DNA of 64,000 nt. Origin: CAYGLF01 sp964350945 (lineage in GTDB: Bacteria; Chlamydiota; Chlamydiia; Chlamydiales; JAAZZY01). The stretch covers positions 62,001-126,000 of the forward strand of contig CAYGLF010000001.1 of the NCBI GenBank assembly GCA_964350945.1, given 5' to 3'. The position numbers and the translations under genes were made by a program. Each line of letters begins with the position of its first letter. Positions within the stretch are counted from its first letter, which is position 1. The notes below the pieces were generated by a model. The model made no database searches. It saw only the letters and a program-made list of their open reading frames with translations, and had not been told where the DNA came from. This document shows, piece by piece, positions 53,971 to 62,787 of the stretch.

Positions 53971-55359
53971 TTATAACTTATTGAAACCGTTGAGCGCAGC
54001 AATACGATACCCCTCAGCATAAGTTGGATAGTTAAAAATCTGATTAATAAAGATGTCAATGGTCGCTTTGTATCTCATTGCCATTTGACCTATATGAATA
54101 ACTTCTGTCGCTTGCCTCCCTACAATATGAACTCCTAGAATCTCTCGAGAGGATTTATTAAAAATAATCTTAAAAACGCCCATATCATTGGAGCTATAGA
54201 TATGGCTTGCAGCAATTTCGTAGTAATAGGCCCTGCCAATTTCATACTCAATTCCCATCTTTTTAACTTCTTCTTCTGTATAGCCACAGCAAGAAATTTC
54301 AGGGATCGTATAAATTCCCAGTGGAAAAACAGTGGGGAACGCGAGAGTCTTATGAGTACATGCGTGTGTTGCTGCAAGCCTTCCCTGCTCCATACTCGTG
54401 GAGGCTAATGAAGCCCCCCCAATCACATCACCAACTGCATAAATATTTTCTACATTTGTTTTAAAAGATCCATCAACACAAATATATCCGCGACCATCGA
54501 CTTCGATACCAGTATTTTCCAGTTTAAGATCTTCAACATTGGCTGTTCTTCCCAGCGCGTAAAGAAGGATATCTGCTTCAAAGCGCTGCTTATCTTTACA
54601 AACTACAAATGCTTTATTTCCTTCTACCCCAATTGTATCTGGGTGCTTATTTCCAAAAAATTGTAAACCAATAGAACTAAGTCCATCTTGCAGATGAATT
54701 CCTATTTCTCTATCTAAGCGGGGCAGCATATGATCTTTCTTATCAATAACACTCACTTGCACACCAAGTGCTGCAAAAAAACTAGCATACTCAGCACCAA
54801 TCACTCCGCTACCCAGTACAATCATACTGCTAGGAAGTTTGTCTATTTTCAGAAGAGAACTTGAGTCAAGGATACGCTTTTGGTCAAAGGGGACCTCTTT
54901 AGGGTTCCTAGGTTTCGAGCCTGCAGCAATAATTGCTTGCAAAAACGAAATCTTTGCACAAACTTCCCCTTCTTGGTTACGAACCAGCAACTGATTGGAA
55001 TCTAAAAACTCGGCCTTTCCGTCTATAAGTTCTATTGAGTTTTTTTTAAATTGACGCCGAATAGATATGAGTTGATTTTCCTTGACCTGATTTAAACGAA
55101 AGCTTAAATCACTAATAGAAATATCTTGAACCTCGTATTCTGTACTGTAAAAGCTTCTAGAATAGAATTGTGTTAAATCTAAAATAGCTGCTCTAAGTGT
55201 TTTAGAAGGAATGGTTCCTGTGTGAAGACAAGCCCCCCCTAAAAAGTTCTCGTGCTCAATAACAACAACCTTTTTTTTCAATTTAGCCGCCCCAATGGCA
55301 GCCTTTTGACCCGCAGGCCCCGAACCAATTACGACAATGTCAACGGAGATATCTTCCAT
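53971..55359 (-). CDS. sthA: Soluble pyridine nucleotide transhydrogenase (Sth)
   Basis: 462 residues, flavoprotein disulfide reductase fold. VIGSGPAGQKAAIGAAKLKKKVVVIE binds FAD. The segment GGACLHTGTIPSKTLR replaces the redox CxxxxC of dihydrolipoamide dehydrogenase with CxxxxT, the mark of SthA. GSGVIGAEYASFFAALGVQVSVID binds NAD(P), and HIGQMAMRY near the C-terminus fits SthA. It moves reducing equivalents between NADPH and NAD+, a natural balance for NADPH made by Zwf and Gnd. Confidence 0.9.
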   Translation of the reverse strand: MEDISVDIVVIGSGPAGQKAAIGAAKLKKKVVVIEHENFLGGACLHTGTIPSKTLRAAILDLTQFYSRSFYSTEYEVQDISISDLSFRLNQVKENQLISIRRQFKKNSIELIDGKAEFLDSNQLLVRNQEGEVCAKISFLQAIIAAGSKPRNPKEVPFDQKRILDSSSLLKIDKLPSSMIVLGSGVIGAEYASFFAALGVQVSVIDKKDHMLPRLDREIGIHLQDGLSSIGLQFFGNKHPDTIGVEGNKAFVVCKDKQRFEADILLYALGRTANVEDLKLENTGIEVDGRGYICVDGSFKTNVENIYAVGDVIGGASLASTSMEQGRLAATHACTHKTLAFPTVFPLGIYTIPEISCCGYTEEEVKKMGIEYEIGRAYYYEIAASHIYSSNDMGVFKIIFNKSSREILGVHIVGRQATEVIHIGQMAMRYKATIDIFINQIFNYPTYAEGYRIAALNGFNKL

Positions 55360-55492
55360 AACCTACTGATGTAAAATATTTTAAACAAAACCAACTCTTA
55401 ATCTATTCGTGAGTGTGCCAAGATATTTTTTCTTGTGCAATAAGATTTAAGGTGTTAATATTCTTGCCATATTTATTATGAGGAGTTAAATC

Positions 55493-55768
55493 ATGGCTAA
55501 GGTTTGTCAAGTTACTGGAAAGAAGCCCGTTAAAGGAAGAAGCTATGCAATTCGTGGAATTGCAAAAAAGAAAAAAGGAATTGGTCTTAACATTACAGGG
55601 GTCAATAACCGTCGTTTTTTACCTAATTTAATGAAAAAGCGCTTCTGGCTCAGTGAAGAAAACCGTTTCATCAGTCTTAAGCTCAGCGCTAAAGCGATTA
55701 GAATCATTGAAAAGAAAGGTTTGATGAGTGTCGTTAGAGAAATGCGCGCTCAGGGTCAAAAGATATAG
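55493..55768 (+). CDS. rpmB: 50S ribosomal protein L28
   Basis: 91 residues. MAKVCQVTGKKPVKGRSYAIRGIAKKKKGIGLNI begins as L28 does, followed by RRFLPNL and RFISLKLSAKAIRIIEKKGL. A GAGGAG ribosome binding site lies 7-8 nt before the ATG. In Chlamydia rpmB adjoins malQ and a phospholipase-D-fold gene; here the neighbouring PLD gene is kept (56584), while malQ is 9 kb away. Confidence 0.95.
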   Translation: MAKVCQVTGKKPVKGRSYAIRGIAKKKKGIGLNITGVNNRRFLPNLMKKRFWLSEENRFISLKLSAKAIRIIEKKGLMSVVREMRAQGQKI

Positions 55769-55774
55769 TCTTTT

Positions 55775-56527
55775 TTAGAAAAAGACAGGTGATGTAAACC
55801 ACATAACCATACATTTTGCAAATATAGCCCCCAAGTTCTCCAAATATTCCTCTAGAGTCTGCACTTGATTGTTCTCACGGTTGACCATACTAATAAAACT
55901 GGCTGTTATAGATGCAGCAGCACATAGAGCTATACATGAGAGGATCAAACGCTCAAAGCCTCCCAAACTTTGTTCCCCAACGACTCTTTCATCTGCTGGA
56001 ATTACAAAATGAACATCCCTATTCCTGGTCCTACTGACCAAGTTCTCCTCCCCTTGAACACTAGAATCTGAACTAAACAAGATTATCGAAGTGTAACCGA
56101 TACCCACAAATACTGTAAGAACTCTTGTTAAATCCCTTTCAAAAGCATAAGGGATATCTTCTCGATCTGTTATTCTGCAATCACATACATCTCTAGAAGT
56201 GATTGGGCAGCGGTAGTTCCCGGTTAAACAGACCCCATCTAAAGAATCTACCCTCAGGTTTTTTTCTATCCAGAATGTAGCCGTAAGAACGAGAGAGGCG
56301 AGAGCTAATCGAGCACATAAAGAGATTCCATGCTCATAACTGTATCGCGACGATCCCCGCTCTAATACAGAAGTTCTATCGTCAAATCTGCGTTCACAAC
56401 CATCACACATGTCATCAAGCCATTCATCGTCAGAGACTTGACTGCCTTCATCTAAACCATCTAAGTCTCTCGGGATCTTATTATCAAGCTGTTCATAAAA
56501 GTCATTATTAGATACAATTTTAACCAC
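55775..56527 (-). CDS. Hypothetical multi-span membrane protein, Cys-rich
   Basis: 250 residues from the GTG at 56527, five nt after AGGAGGAG; a GTG at 56545 lies upstream of that site and is rejected. An acidic N-terminus with DDMCDGCERRFDDR is followed by three or four membrane spans (about residues 72-92, 137-152, 193-215 and near the C-terminus). A loop between the first spans carries five Cys (VCLTGNYRCPITSRDVCDCRI). Not recognised. Own promoter, divergent from the PLD-fold gene at 56584. Confidence 0.6.
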   Translation of the reverse strand: MVKIVSNNDFYEQLDNKIPRDLDGLDEGSQVSDDEWLDDMCDGCERRFDDRTSVLERGSSRYSYEHGISLCARLALASLVLTATFWIEKNLRVDSLDGVCLTGNYRCPITSRDVCDCRITDREDIPYAFERDLTRVLTVFVGIGYTSIILFSSDSSVQGEENLVSRTRNRDVHFVIPADERVVGEQSLGGFERLILSCIALCAAASITASFISMVNRENNQVQTLEEYLENLGAIFAKCMVMWFTSPVFF

Positions 56528-56549
56528 TAACTCCTCCTGGGCCACACTA

Positions 56550-56578
56550 ATTATAAGCTAAATAAAATTTTTTTTCAA
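56550..56578 (-). promoter_or_regulatory. Promoter of the Cys-rich membrane protein gene
   Basis: Reverse strand TTGAAA (56573-56578), 17-nt spacer, TATAAT (56550-56555), 22 nt before the GTG at 56527. Confidence 0.6.
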
Positions 56579-56583
56579 CAATA

Positions 56584-57555
56584 ATGAGTAAAAAGCTAAT
56601 TTTAATTTTGTCATTACTATTACTCATAATATTAAAAAATATTATATACACCCCCCTGCCTTCTAAAAAAACGCCTCGACTGATTTATTCTAATCAAGCT
56701 CGCTATGATCTTCAAAAAAGCCTCAAAAAAAGTCTTTACAATGCAAAAAAAGACATTTTTATAAGCGTTTACTCACTAACAGATCATCAAATAATAGATC
56801 TTCTGAACCAAAAAGCTGAAACAGGAACCAAAGTCTCACTTCACATCGACCCGAAACAGTTAAAAATTATCAAAAAAAAGCTCTCTGAAAAAATTGAAAT
56901 CTTTTCAAGACCCATGAGTGGGTTGATGCACCATAAAGTTTTCTTAGTTGATGACATTACCTACCTTGGATCTGCCAACTTGACCCCCTCCTCTCTGAGG
57001 ATGCATGACAACTTAATGGTGGGGCTTTTAGAACCTGAACTGAATAACCACTTAAGACAATCTCTACCCAATGCTAAAAATGAGTCCTACAGCTCACTAA
57101 ACGGCAATTTTGAGCTCTTTTTTTTGCCTAATAAAGAGGCTTTAGTGCGCATTATACAACTGATTGAATCAGCCACAAAAACCATCGACATCGCCATGTT
57201 CACTTTTACTCACCCCCAAATTGGAAATGCACTATTAGATGCCCAACAGCGAGGAGTTCAAGTACGTGTTGTTTTTGACTACCTCTCCCACAAAGGAGCC
57301 TCTAGATATCTTTATAAAAAACTCAAAGATGCCCACGTTGCAGTTGGCCACCATAGAGGCATGCAACTGATGCACCATAAATTTGCAATAATTGATCAAA
57401 AGACACTGATTATGGGATCTGCAAACTGGACACAAAGCGCCTTTAGTAAAAACCAAGACAATGTGCTTATTTTTTCAAACCTAAATCAAAAAGAGAAAAA
57501 ATTCATGCATAGTCTTTGGAGAAACCTTTGGTGGGAAGCAAAAAAACAAGACTAA
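56584..57555 (+). CDS. Membrane-anchored phospholipase D-fold protein
   Basis: 323 residues. One N-terminal membrane span or signal anchor (KLILILSLLLLIILKNIIY, residues 4-22), then two HKD half-sites: HHKVFLVDDITYLGSANLTPSSL near residue 118 and HHKFAIIDQKTLIMGSANWTQSAF near 263. Corresponds in position (next to rpmB) to the chlamydial PLD gene recalled as CT084. Unlike the protein at 39 kb it is membrane-tethered. Acts on phosphodiesters of unknown nature. Convergent with the Sua5 gene, overlapping by 4 nt. Confidence 0.88.
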   Translation: MSKKLILILSLLLLIILKNIIYTPLPSKKTPRLIYSNQARYDLQKSLKKSLYNAKKDIFISVYSLTDHQIIDLLNQKAETGTKVSLHIDPKQLKIIKKKLSEKIEIFSRPMSGLMHHKVFLVDDITYLGSANLTPSSLRMHDNLMVGLLEPELNNHLRQSLPNAKNESYSSLNGNFELFFLPNKEALVRIIQLIESATKTIDIAMFTFTHPQIGNALLDAQQRGVQVRVVFDYLSHKGASRYLYKKLKDAHVAVGHHRGMQLMHHKFAIIDQKTLIMGSANWTQSAFSKNQDNVLIFSNLNQKEKKFMHSLWRNLWWEAKKQD

Positions 57556-58478
57556 AGGCTCGTTTTGATCTCACAAGCGCGTTCTAAGATACGCGCTAGC
57601 TCTTTTAAATGACCGTCCTTAGGAAAATTCATATCCACCCAGACATGAGGATATCCTTCCTGATTAATCTCGCGCATCGCTTTTATAATAGCATCCTCAA
57701 TTTTAAACGTTTGACTCAAAGATCCTAAGTAAATGACTTGTTCGGCTTGAGGGTATTGTCGATCACTAAATCCTAAAACCACTTTGATAGACCCGTCATA
57801 TGGGTGATCCATCAAATGCAGCTGAGGTGCAATGGTGTATTGTTTCTTGGAAAAATCTAGCGCTGTAACGAAAGGCGGATAGTAACCTAGTGTCTGATTG
57901 AGTTCTTTTAGGGAAATAGGTCCTAAGCGCAAAATAACCCAGCCGGCATCGATATATGCTAAGATCGTAGAGGCTTTGCCAATTGCATTGGTTTTTTCCT
58001 CAGAAAGTATAGGAAAACTTTTACCAAAATTTTCTTCAATCTCATCAGGGTCTAGAAGCTCTTTCATCCCAGATGTATTTGCCGAGGTGACCGCAAGAGG
58101 GCCATACTCACTGATGAGGCGACGAATTAAGGCATTGTCTGAAACCCTAAAGGCAGCTGTTGGCAAATGGGCTCTTAATATCCCAGGCACTTGGTCTTCT
58201 TTCACTGGCAGAACTAATGTGAGCTGACCTGGCCAAAACCTCTGAATAATTCTATCCAGATCAAAAGGGATGTGACTTAAAAATGAAGTTATTTGAGTTC
58301 CTTGAGCAAGCTGAACGACTAATGGCTTTTGCAACTTACGACCTTTGAGGTTGTAGAGTTTTAAAATACCCCGCTCACTATACATGTCGGCTGCAATCCC
58401 ATAGACCGTGTCGGTTGGGACAGCCACCACCTCTCCACACCTGAGCAGCTCTTGCGCTCGGTCGATGCTTACCTTCAT
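57552..58478 (-). CDS. L-threonylcarbamoyladenylate synthase (Sua5/TsaC)
   Basis: 308 residues from the ATG at 58478, nine nt after AAAGGA. YrdC domain in residues 1-190: GEVVAVPTDTVYGIAADMYSERGILKLYNLKGRKLQKPLVV, GQLTLVLPV, RVSDNALIRRLISEYGPLAVTSANTSG. It makes the intermediate for t6A37 of ANN-reading tRNAs. Residues 200-308 form a second domain (EDAIIKAMREINQEGYPHVWVDMNFPKDGHLKELARILERAC) that resembles a divergent Sua5 C-terminal domain, so Sua5-type rather than short TsaC. Confidence 0.88.
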   Translation of the reverse strand: MKVSIDRAQELLRCGEVVAVPTDTVYGIAADMYSERGILKLYNLKGRKLQKPLVVQLAQGTQITSFLSHIPFDLDRIIQRFWPGQLTLVLPVKEDQVPGILRAHLPTAAFRVSDNALIRRLISEYGPLAVTSANTSGMKELLDPDEIEENFGKSFPILSEEKTNAIGKASTILAYIDAGWVILRLGPISLKELNQTLGYYPPFVTALDFSKKQYTIAPQLHLMDHPYDGSIKVVLGFSDRQYPQAEQVIYLGSLSQTFKIEDAIIKAMREINQEGYPHVWVDMNFPKDGHLKELARILERACEIKTSL

Positions 58479-58607
58479 ATATACAATCCTTTATATTTTT
58501 TTTTAATTGTGTCAAATTACCAGCGATTAATCAAGTGCAAAGCAAATAATCTACTGACAACTAAATAGACAACATGATATTTTTTATAGTAAAAAAACAG
58601 AGCCTTT

Positions 58608-59192
58608 ATGACCCTATTCTCTTTGATATTATCGTTTTTCTTGATCATGGATCCCCTGGGAAACATCCCCGTTTTTGCATCGATCCTTCGTTCCTTTTCT
58701 CCTGAGCGCCAACGAAAAATTATCATTAGAGAAATGCTTATTTCTCTTGTTATCTTGGTCAGTTTTCAATACCTGGGTTCTTTGGTACTAGGATGGATTC
58801 ATATTAGCATCCCTTCAATTCAAGTTGCCGGAGGGCTTATTTTACTCATTATTGCCATTGGAATGATTTTCCCAGCCATTAGCTCAGCAAGCACTACTAC
58901 TGAAAACGGAGGTGAACCCTTTATTGTTCCTCTATCAGTCCCGTTGGTGGCCGGCCCTTCTATTTTAGCTGCAATTATGGCCTATGCTCCACAGGTAAAA
59001 AATCATTTAGTTATGCTCACTGCTATTGTATCTGCCTGGGCTATTAGCGCACTTATTTTAGTTTGCACTCCCGTCTTTTTAAAAATTTTAAAAGAAAAAG
59101 CTATGACTGCCGTGACCCGTTTAATGGGACTTATTTTAACTTTCATTGGTATTGAGATGTTTTTAGAAGGGATCAAAACTTTTTTTAAATAG
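58608..59192 (+). CDS. MarC family integral membrane protein
   Basis: 194 residues, six membrane spans. SLILSFFLIMDPLGNIPVFASIL near the N-terminus, PFIVPLSVPLVAGPSILAAIMAY in the middle and GLILTFIGIEMFLEGIK at the end are the standard MarC (UPF0056) blocks. Function of the family is not established despite the name. Followed by map, as in Chlamydia (recalled as yhgN-map, CT852-851). Confidence 0.92.
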   Translation: MTLFSLILSFFLIMDPLGNIPVFASILRSFSPERQRKIIIREMLISLVILVSFQYLGSLVLGWIHISIPSIQVAGGLILLIIAIGMIFPAISSASTTTENGGEPFIVPLSVPLVAGPSILAAIMAYAPQVKNHLVMLTAIVSAWAISALILVCTPVFLKILKEKAMTAVTRLMGLILTFIGIEMFLEGIKTFFK

Positions 59193-59257
59193 AATCTATT
59201 TCAAACAAAACAAATTTACGTTAACCTTTACTCCGTTTATTATAACTCATCAAAATT

Positions 59258-60127
59258 ATGTACGGTAGAAATGACCCCTGCTGGTGTGGCAGTCAAAAAA
59301 AGTGGAAAAAATGCCACTACCCACAATTACCTCCTCAACAGCACAACGACCTCGCAGCGCAGTATTACAAAAAATACCAGATCCATCTCAAGACTCCAGA
59401 AGAAATTGAGGGAATACGTAAAGCCTGCCGACTAACTAAAGAAATTTTAAATAAAACTTGTGAGCAGGCCAAAGAAGGTGTGACCACTCAGTTTCTCAAT
59501 GATTTTGCCCACAAGTTAATGATAGAAGCCAACTGCACTCCTGCAACACTAGGATATGGTGAGCCTCCCTACCCCAAAAGTCTGTGCATTTCTATTAACG
59601 AGGTAATCTGCCATGGGATTGCAGACGATACAAAACTTAAGCAAGGTGATATAGCCAACATCGACATTTCTGTCATTTTAAATGGTTATTTTGGAGACTG
59701 CAGTGCCATGGTAGTTATTGGTCAGACAACTCCCAAGCGACAGCTCGTCGTCGATACTGCCTATGAATGTTTGATGCGCTCAATTGAAATATTAAAGCCT
59801 GGTGTCTTACTTAATGAAATTGGAGAGGTGATTGAAAGTTATGCAACCTCTCAAGGCTGCTCTGTGGTCTATCAGTTCGTAGGACATGGAGTCGGAATTG
59901 CTTTTCATGAAGCTCCCCAAGTATTACACTCAAGAAATAACATGAAAATCCCTTTAGCTCCAGGCATGATATTTACTATTGAGCCTATGATTAATGAAGG
60001 GGTGCCTGAAGGAGTTATTGACACAGCTGACAGTTGGACCGCGCGCACTAAAGACGGGAAGGCCTCAGCTCAATGGGAGCATACGATATTAATCACTGAA
60101 AATGGACACGAGATTCTTACGTGTTAA
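59258..60127 (+). CDS. map: Methionine aminopeptidase with N-terminal SEC-C zinc motif
   Basis: 289 residues. RNDPCWCGSQKKWKKCHYPQ (residues 4-23) is a SEC-C zinc-binding motif, also found in chlamydial Map and useful for ribosome contact. The catalytic domain carries GIADDTKLKQGDIANIDISVILNGYFGDCSAM with the two Asp ligands, GHGVGIAFHEAP with the His, and FTIEPM and QWEHTILIT with the two Glu ligands. Removes the initiator Met. Overlaps the convergent Inc-like gene by 11 nt. Confidence 0.96.
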   Translation: MYGRNDPCWCGSQKKWKKCHYPQLPPQQHNDLAAQYYKKYQIHLKTPEEIEGIRKACRLTKEILNKTCEQAKEGVTTQFLNDFAHKLMIEANCTPATLGYGEPPYPKSLCISINEVICHGIADDTKLKQGDIANIDISVILNGYFGDCSAMVVIGQTTPKRQLVVDTAYECLMRSIEILKPGVLLNEIGEVIESYATSQGCSVVYQFVGHGVGIAFHEAPQVLHSRNNMKIPLAPGMIFTIEPMINEGVPEGVIDTADSWTARTKDGKASAQWEHTILITENGHEILTC

Positions 60128-61964
60128 CTTCTTGCTTATTTTCCAACTCATCGAGCAGGTCTTCGATAATTTGGTTTAAGCGACTCACCTCTTGTTCCAC
60201 AGATAAAATCTCTTGCTCCTTGATAAACAAATCTTTTTCGAGGTTATTTTCAATTTGAGACTCTTCAGTCATTTCTTGCTCGTGAAGCTTGCGCAGTTTT
60301 TCAAGTTGAGTTTCCACTTTAAATCGCTTTTCTCTAGCTTCCTCTAAGACACGATTTTTTTCTTCAAATTGAGAGCGCAGTTGTCTATATAAAGCTTTAG
60401 ATTGATTCAAGGTCACTATTTCAGTCGAAAATTCTTTTGAAAACCGTTGTAGTTCATGCTTGCTCACCTTCTCTCTTTTTAAAAGAGACTCAACTTCAAG
60501 TAGCCAGTGAGAATGGCGTTTGATAGGTGCTTTTTTAACCCGTAAATTTTGTTTTTTTAACCTCTCAACATCTAGCTTTGCTTGAAAAAGAGCAAAGCGT
60601 GTTTCGTTAAGGTTTGTGAGCTCTTTATGGTCTTTCTCAGCAGTTAATGCTTGCTCGCTTTCTAAATGCTCCAGCTCTATAAGTTTTGCTTCAATAACTC
60701 GCTCATGATGTTGCAAGCCTTCAATAGTTTGCTCTTTTCCTGCCAACATATTTTCCAATTCTGCAATTTGCTGCTCTCTTTCAATGACCATTGCTCGGTT
60801 GCGTTTATTTTCATTATGCTGCAGCTGTTCATTTTCTTGGTAAAGTTCAAATCGTTTTTCATAATCTTTATGCTGATCTGCAAGTTGACTTTTTAGTTGT
60901 TGTATATTGTGATCTAGTTCTTGTTTTTTTTGTTCCATAAGGTTTAAAGACTGCTCATTCTCATAAACTTTTTGTTTATAAGAGTTTATCAATTGGTCTT
61001 TTTCATAACTTACATCTTTAAGGTGATCGAGCTGCCTACTTTGCTCTTCTAGAGCATCTTTTCCCAAAGCAAGCTGTCTATCAAGATCCTTAATATGAAG
61101 TAACTTCTGCTTTAAAGTTTCCTCCATTTTTTGAATGATCAATTTATTTTCTAAAATATGGTCATTTAAATCAGCTTCAGCAACATTTTGAGCTTCTAAG
61201 TTTTGTTGCAAAGAGTATAGATTATTTTTTAAAGAGGCGTTTTCTTGTGAGAGCCTTTCATTTTCAAAAAGCTGATCATGTTCGCGTTCACTTTGAGATT
61301 GGTTCAGTTGTTCTTGAAGCTGCTTCTGCTTTTCTAAAGCTGCAATGGAATCTACTTTTAAACTTGAAACCTCTTGTCCTTTTGCCTGTAAAGCTTGCTT
61401 TAAAAGCTGCTGGTTCTCTTGAAGCTGCTCAAGCTCAACTTGCATAATTTGAGTTGTTTTTTCCAGTTTGTTTTCTTTTTGGGCTGCGATCAGTAAAAGC
61501 TGACTTTGCTCTTCTTTTTGGCTTAACAGCGTCTTTTTTAAAAGAACCCACTCTTCCTGTGAGCTTTTAAGCAGATCATCTAGTTGAATCAAGTTGTCCA
61601 GGCGACTTTGAGATTCAATGGTTAAATCAGTCATCATTGCCTTTATTTCCTCAAAACCTTGATAAGTTACAAAAAGGCCTAGAGAAAGGCTTGTACTTGC
61701 GCAAAGCTGCCAAAAACGGGAGGTGTGAGGGAAAAAGGAGGTCATAGCAAGCCCTGAAGCTGCTAAGAGGGCTAAAGAAACTAAAAAACCCTTAAATCCC
61801 CATTTCCAGCATAAAGGAAAAGCTACAAGGGTTGTCACAAATAAATACCAAGAAGCGCCACTTCCTTTGAGCAAAGTAGAAAAAAGTGTCAACAGAACAA
61901 CAAAAGGGCCAATAATTCCTACAAACTGCAATCTATCTATAAACTTTTTTTTATTTTCACTCAC
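60117..61964 (-). CDS. Inclusion-membrane-protein-like coiled-coil protein
   Basis: 615 residues from a GTG at 61964, seven nt after AAGG. Residues 12-105 hold paired hydrophobic segments (VGIIGPFVVLLTLFSTLL; WYLFVTTLVAFPLCWKWG; FLVSLALLAASGLAMTSFF; LCASTSLSLGLFVTY), then about 500 residues of almost continuous Gln/Leu/Glu/Lys-rich coiled coil. The short spans with tight turns followed by coiled coil are the build of chlamydial Inc proteins. It occupies the place next to map where C. trachomatis has CT850, an Inc (from memory). Long cytosolic coiled coil suggests tethering. Similarity to CT850 at sequence level was not tested. Confidence 0.7.
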   Translation of the reverse strand: MSENKKKFIDRLQFVGIIGPFVVLLTLFSTLLKGSGASWYLFVTTLVAFPLCWKWGFKGFLVSLALLAASGLAMTSFFPHTSRFWQLCASTSLSLGLFVTYQGFEEIKAMMTDLTIESQSRLDNLIQLDDLLKSSQEEWVLLKKTLLSQKEEQSQLLLIAAQKENKLEKTTQIMQVELEQLQENQQLLKQALQAKGQEVSSLKVDSIAALEKQKQLQEQLNQSQSEREHDQLFENERLSQENASLKNNLYSLQQNLEAQNVAEADLNDHILENKLIIQKMEETLKQKLLHIKDLDRQLALGKDALEEQSRQLDHLKDVSYEKDQLINSYKQKVYENEQSLNLMEQKKQELDHNIQQLKSQLADQHKDYEKRFELYQENEQLQHNENKRNRAMVIEREQQIAELENMLAGKEQTIEGLQHHERVIEAKLIELEHLESEQALTAEKDHKELTNLNETRFALFQAKLDVERLKKQNLRVKKAPIKRHSHWLLEVESLLKREKVSKHELQRFSKEFSTEIVTLNQSKALYRQLRSQFEEKNRVLEEAREKRFKVETQLEKLRKLHEQEMTEESQIENNLEKDLFIKEQEILSVEQEVSRLNQIIEDLLDELENKQEVNT

Positions 61965-62335
61965 AATATGCCTTGCTAGATATAGTCAATATACACTTTC
62001 TTCTGCTCATTCTGTTTTCTATATATATAATCTATAAAAATAGCAATTTCTTCGCCAATTTAAAACTAAAAAATTGAAAACAGGAAAAGTGTTAAATATT
62101 TTTTTAAACTAATATGGAGAAATTTAAGGAGTTATATTCAGTGAATTTATATCTTCTTAACAATTAAATTATATACTTAAGGGGCGATCAGAGAGAAAGT
62201 AGTGAAGGAAAGAATTGTAACTTGAGTTAAACTTAAAAACGTGTTATTATTCATCCGAAAACCCGTTTGGCTCTAATTTTTAGTTTAAGCCGTTTTAATT
62301 GTCTAAAAACTTATATAGGAGTATATCTAAGCCTT
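61965..62335. other. AT-rich gene-free stretch upstream of rpsO
   Basis: 371 nt between the divergent Inc-like gene and rpsO. Apart from the rpsO promoter near its right end I see no gene, tRNA or strong hairpin. An open frame that extends rpsO upstream to 62267 has no ribosome binding site and is not conserved L-S15 sequence. Confidence 0.6.
62222..62250 (+). promoter_or_regulatory. Promoter of rpsO
   Basis: TTGAGT (62222-62227), 17-nt spacer, TATTAT (62245-62250), leaving a leader of about 80 nt before the rpsO ATG. Confidence 0.55.
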
Positions 62336-62605
62336 ATGTCTCTCGATAAAAGCACTAAAGAAGAAATCACAAAAAAGTTTCAACTTCACGAAAAAGATAC
62401 GGGGTCTGCAGATGTTCAGATCGCAATTTTAACTGAAAGAGTGACTGAAATTACTGAACACCTTAAAATATCTCCTAAAGATCACGGTTCACGCCTTGCC
62501 CTTCTCAAACTAGTAGGTCAACGTCGTAAACTTCTCGATTATTTGAATTCAACCGACACAAAGCGTTACCAAAACTTAATTGCACGCCTTAAGTTAAGAA
62601 AATAA
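62336..62605 (+). CDS. rpsO: 30S ribosomal protein S15
   Basis: 89 residues, exact family length from the ATG at 62336. LHEKDTGSADVQIAILTERVTEITEHLKISPKDHGSRLALLKLVGQRRKLLDYLN is diagnostic. AGGAG lies about 16 nt before the ATG, further than usual, as though a leader structure brings it close; S15 in other bacteria represses its own translation through its leader. Followed by a terminator and then pnp, the common rpsO-pnp order. Confidence 0.96.
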   Translation: MSLDKSTKEEITKKFQLHEKDTGSADVQIAILTERVTEITEHLKISPKDHGSRLALLKLVGQRRKLLDYLNSTDTKRYQNLIARLKLRK

Positions 62606-62622
62606 TTGAATCAACTTTTTAT

Positions 62623-62668
62623 GAGCCTTTTGCCTGTTCTCAGACTTACAGCAAAAGGTTCTTTTTTT
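62623..62668 (+). terminator. Rho-independent terminator between rpsO and pnp
   Basis: GAGCCTTTTGCCTGT (62623-62637) pairs with ACAGCAAAAGGTTC (62648-62661) with one bulge and one G-T pair, followed by TTTTTTT. In E. coli the rpsO-pnp gap likewise holds a terminator. Confidence 0.8.
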
Positions 62669-62787
62669 GTCATATCTCAATAAACAACCCTTTTCCAAAA
62701 AATAAGCTTTTAATTAATCTTTTAAACTTCTAGCTTATTACCTTTAAAATATCACAACTAGCATCTTATCAAAGAGGAATCAAAAGT

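Noticed and set aside
60117..61964. Chromosome-segregation SMC-like or tape-measure protein
   Set aside because: No ATP-binding head motifs and the N-terminal spans are those of a membrane protein; the locus favours an Inc-like role.
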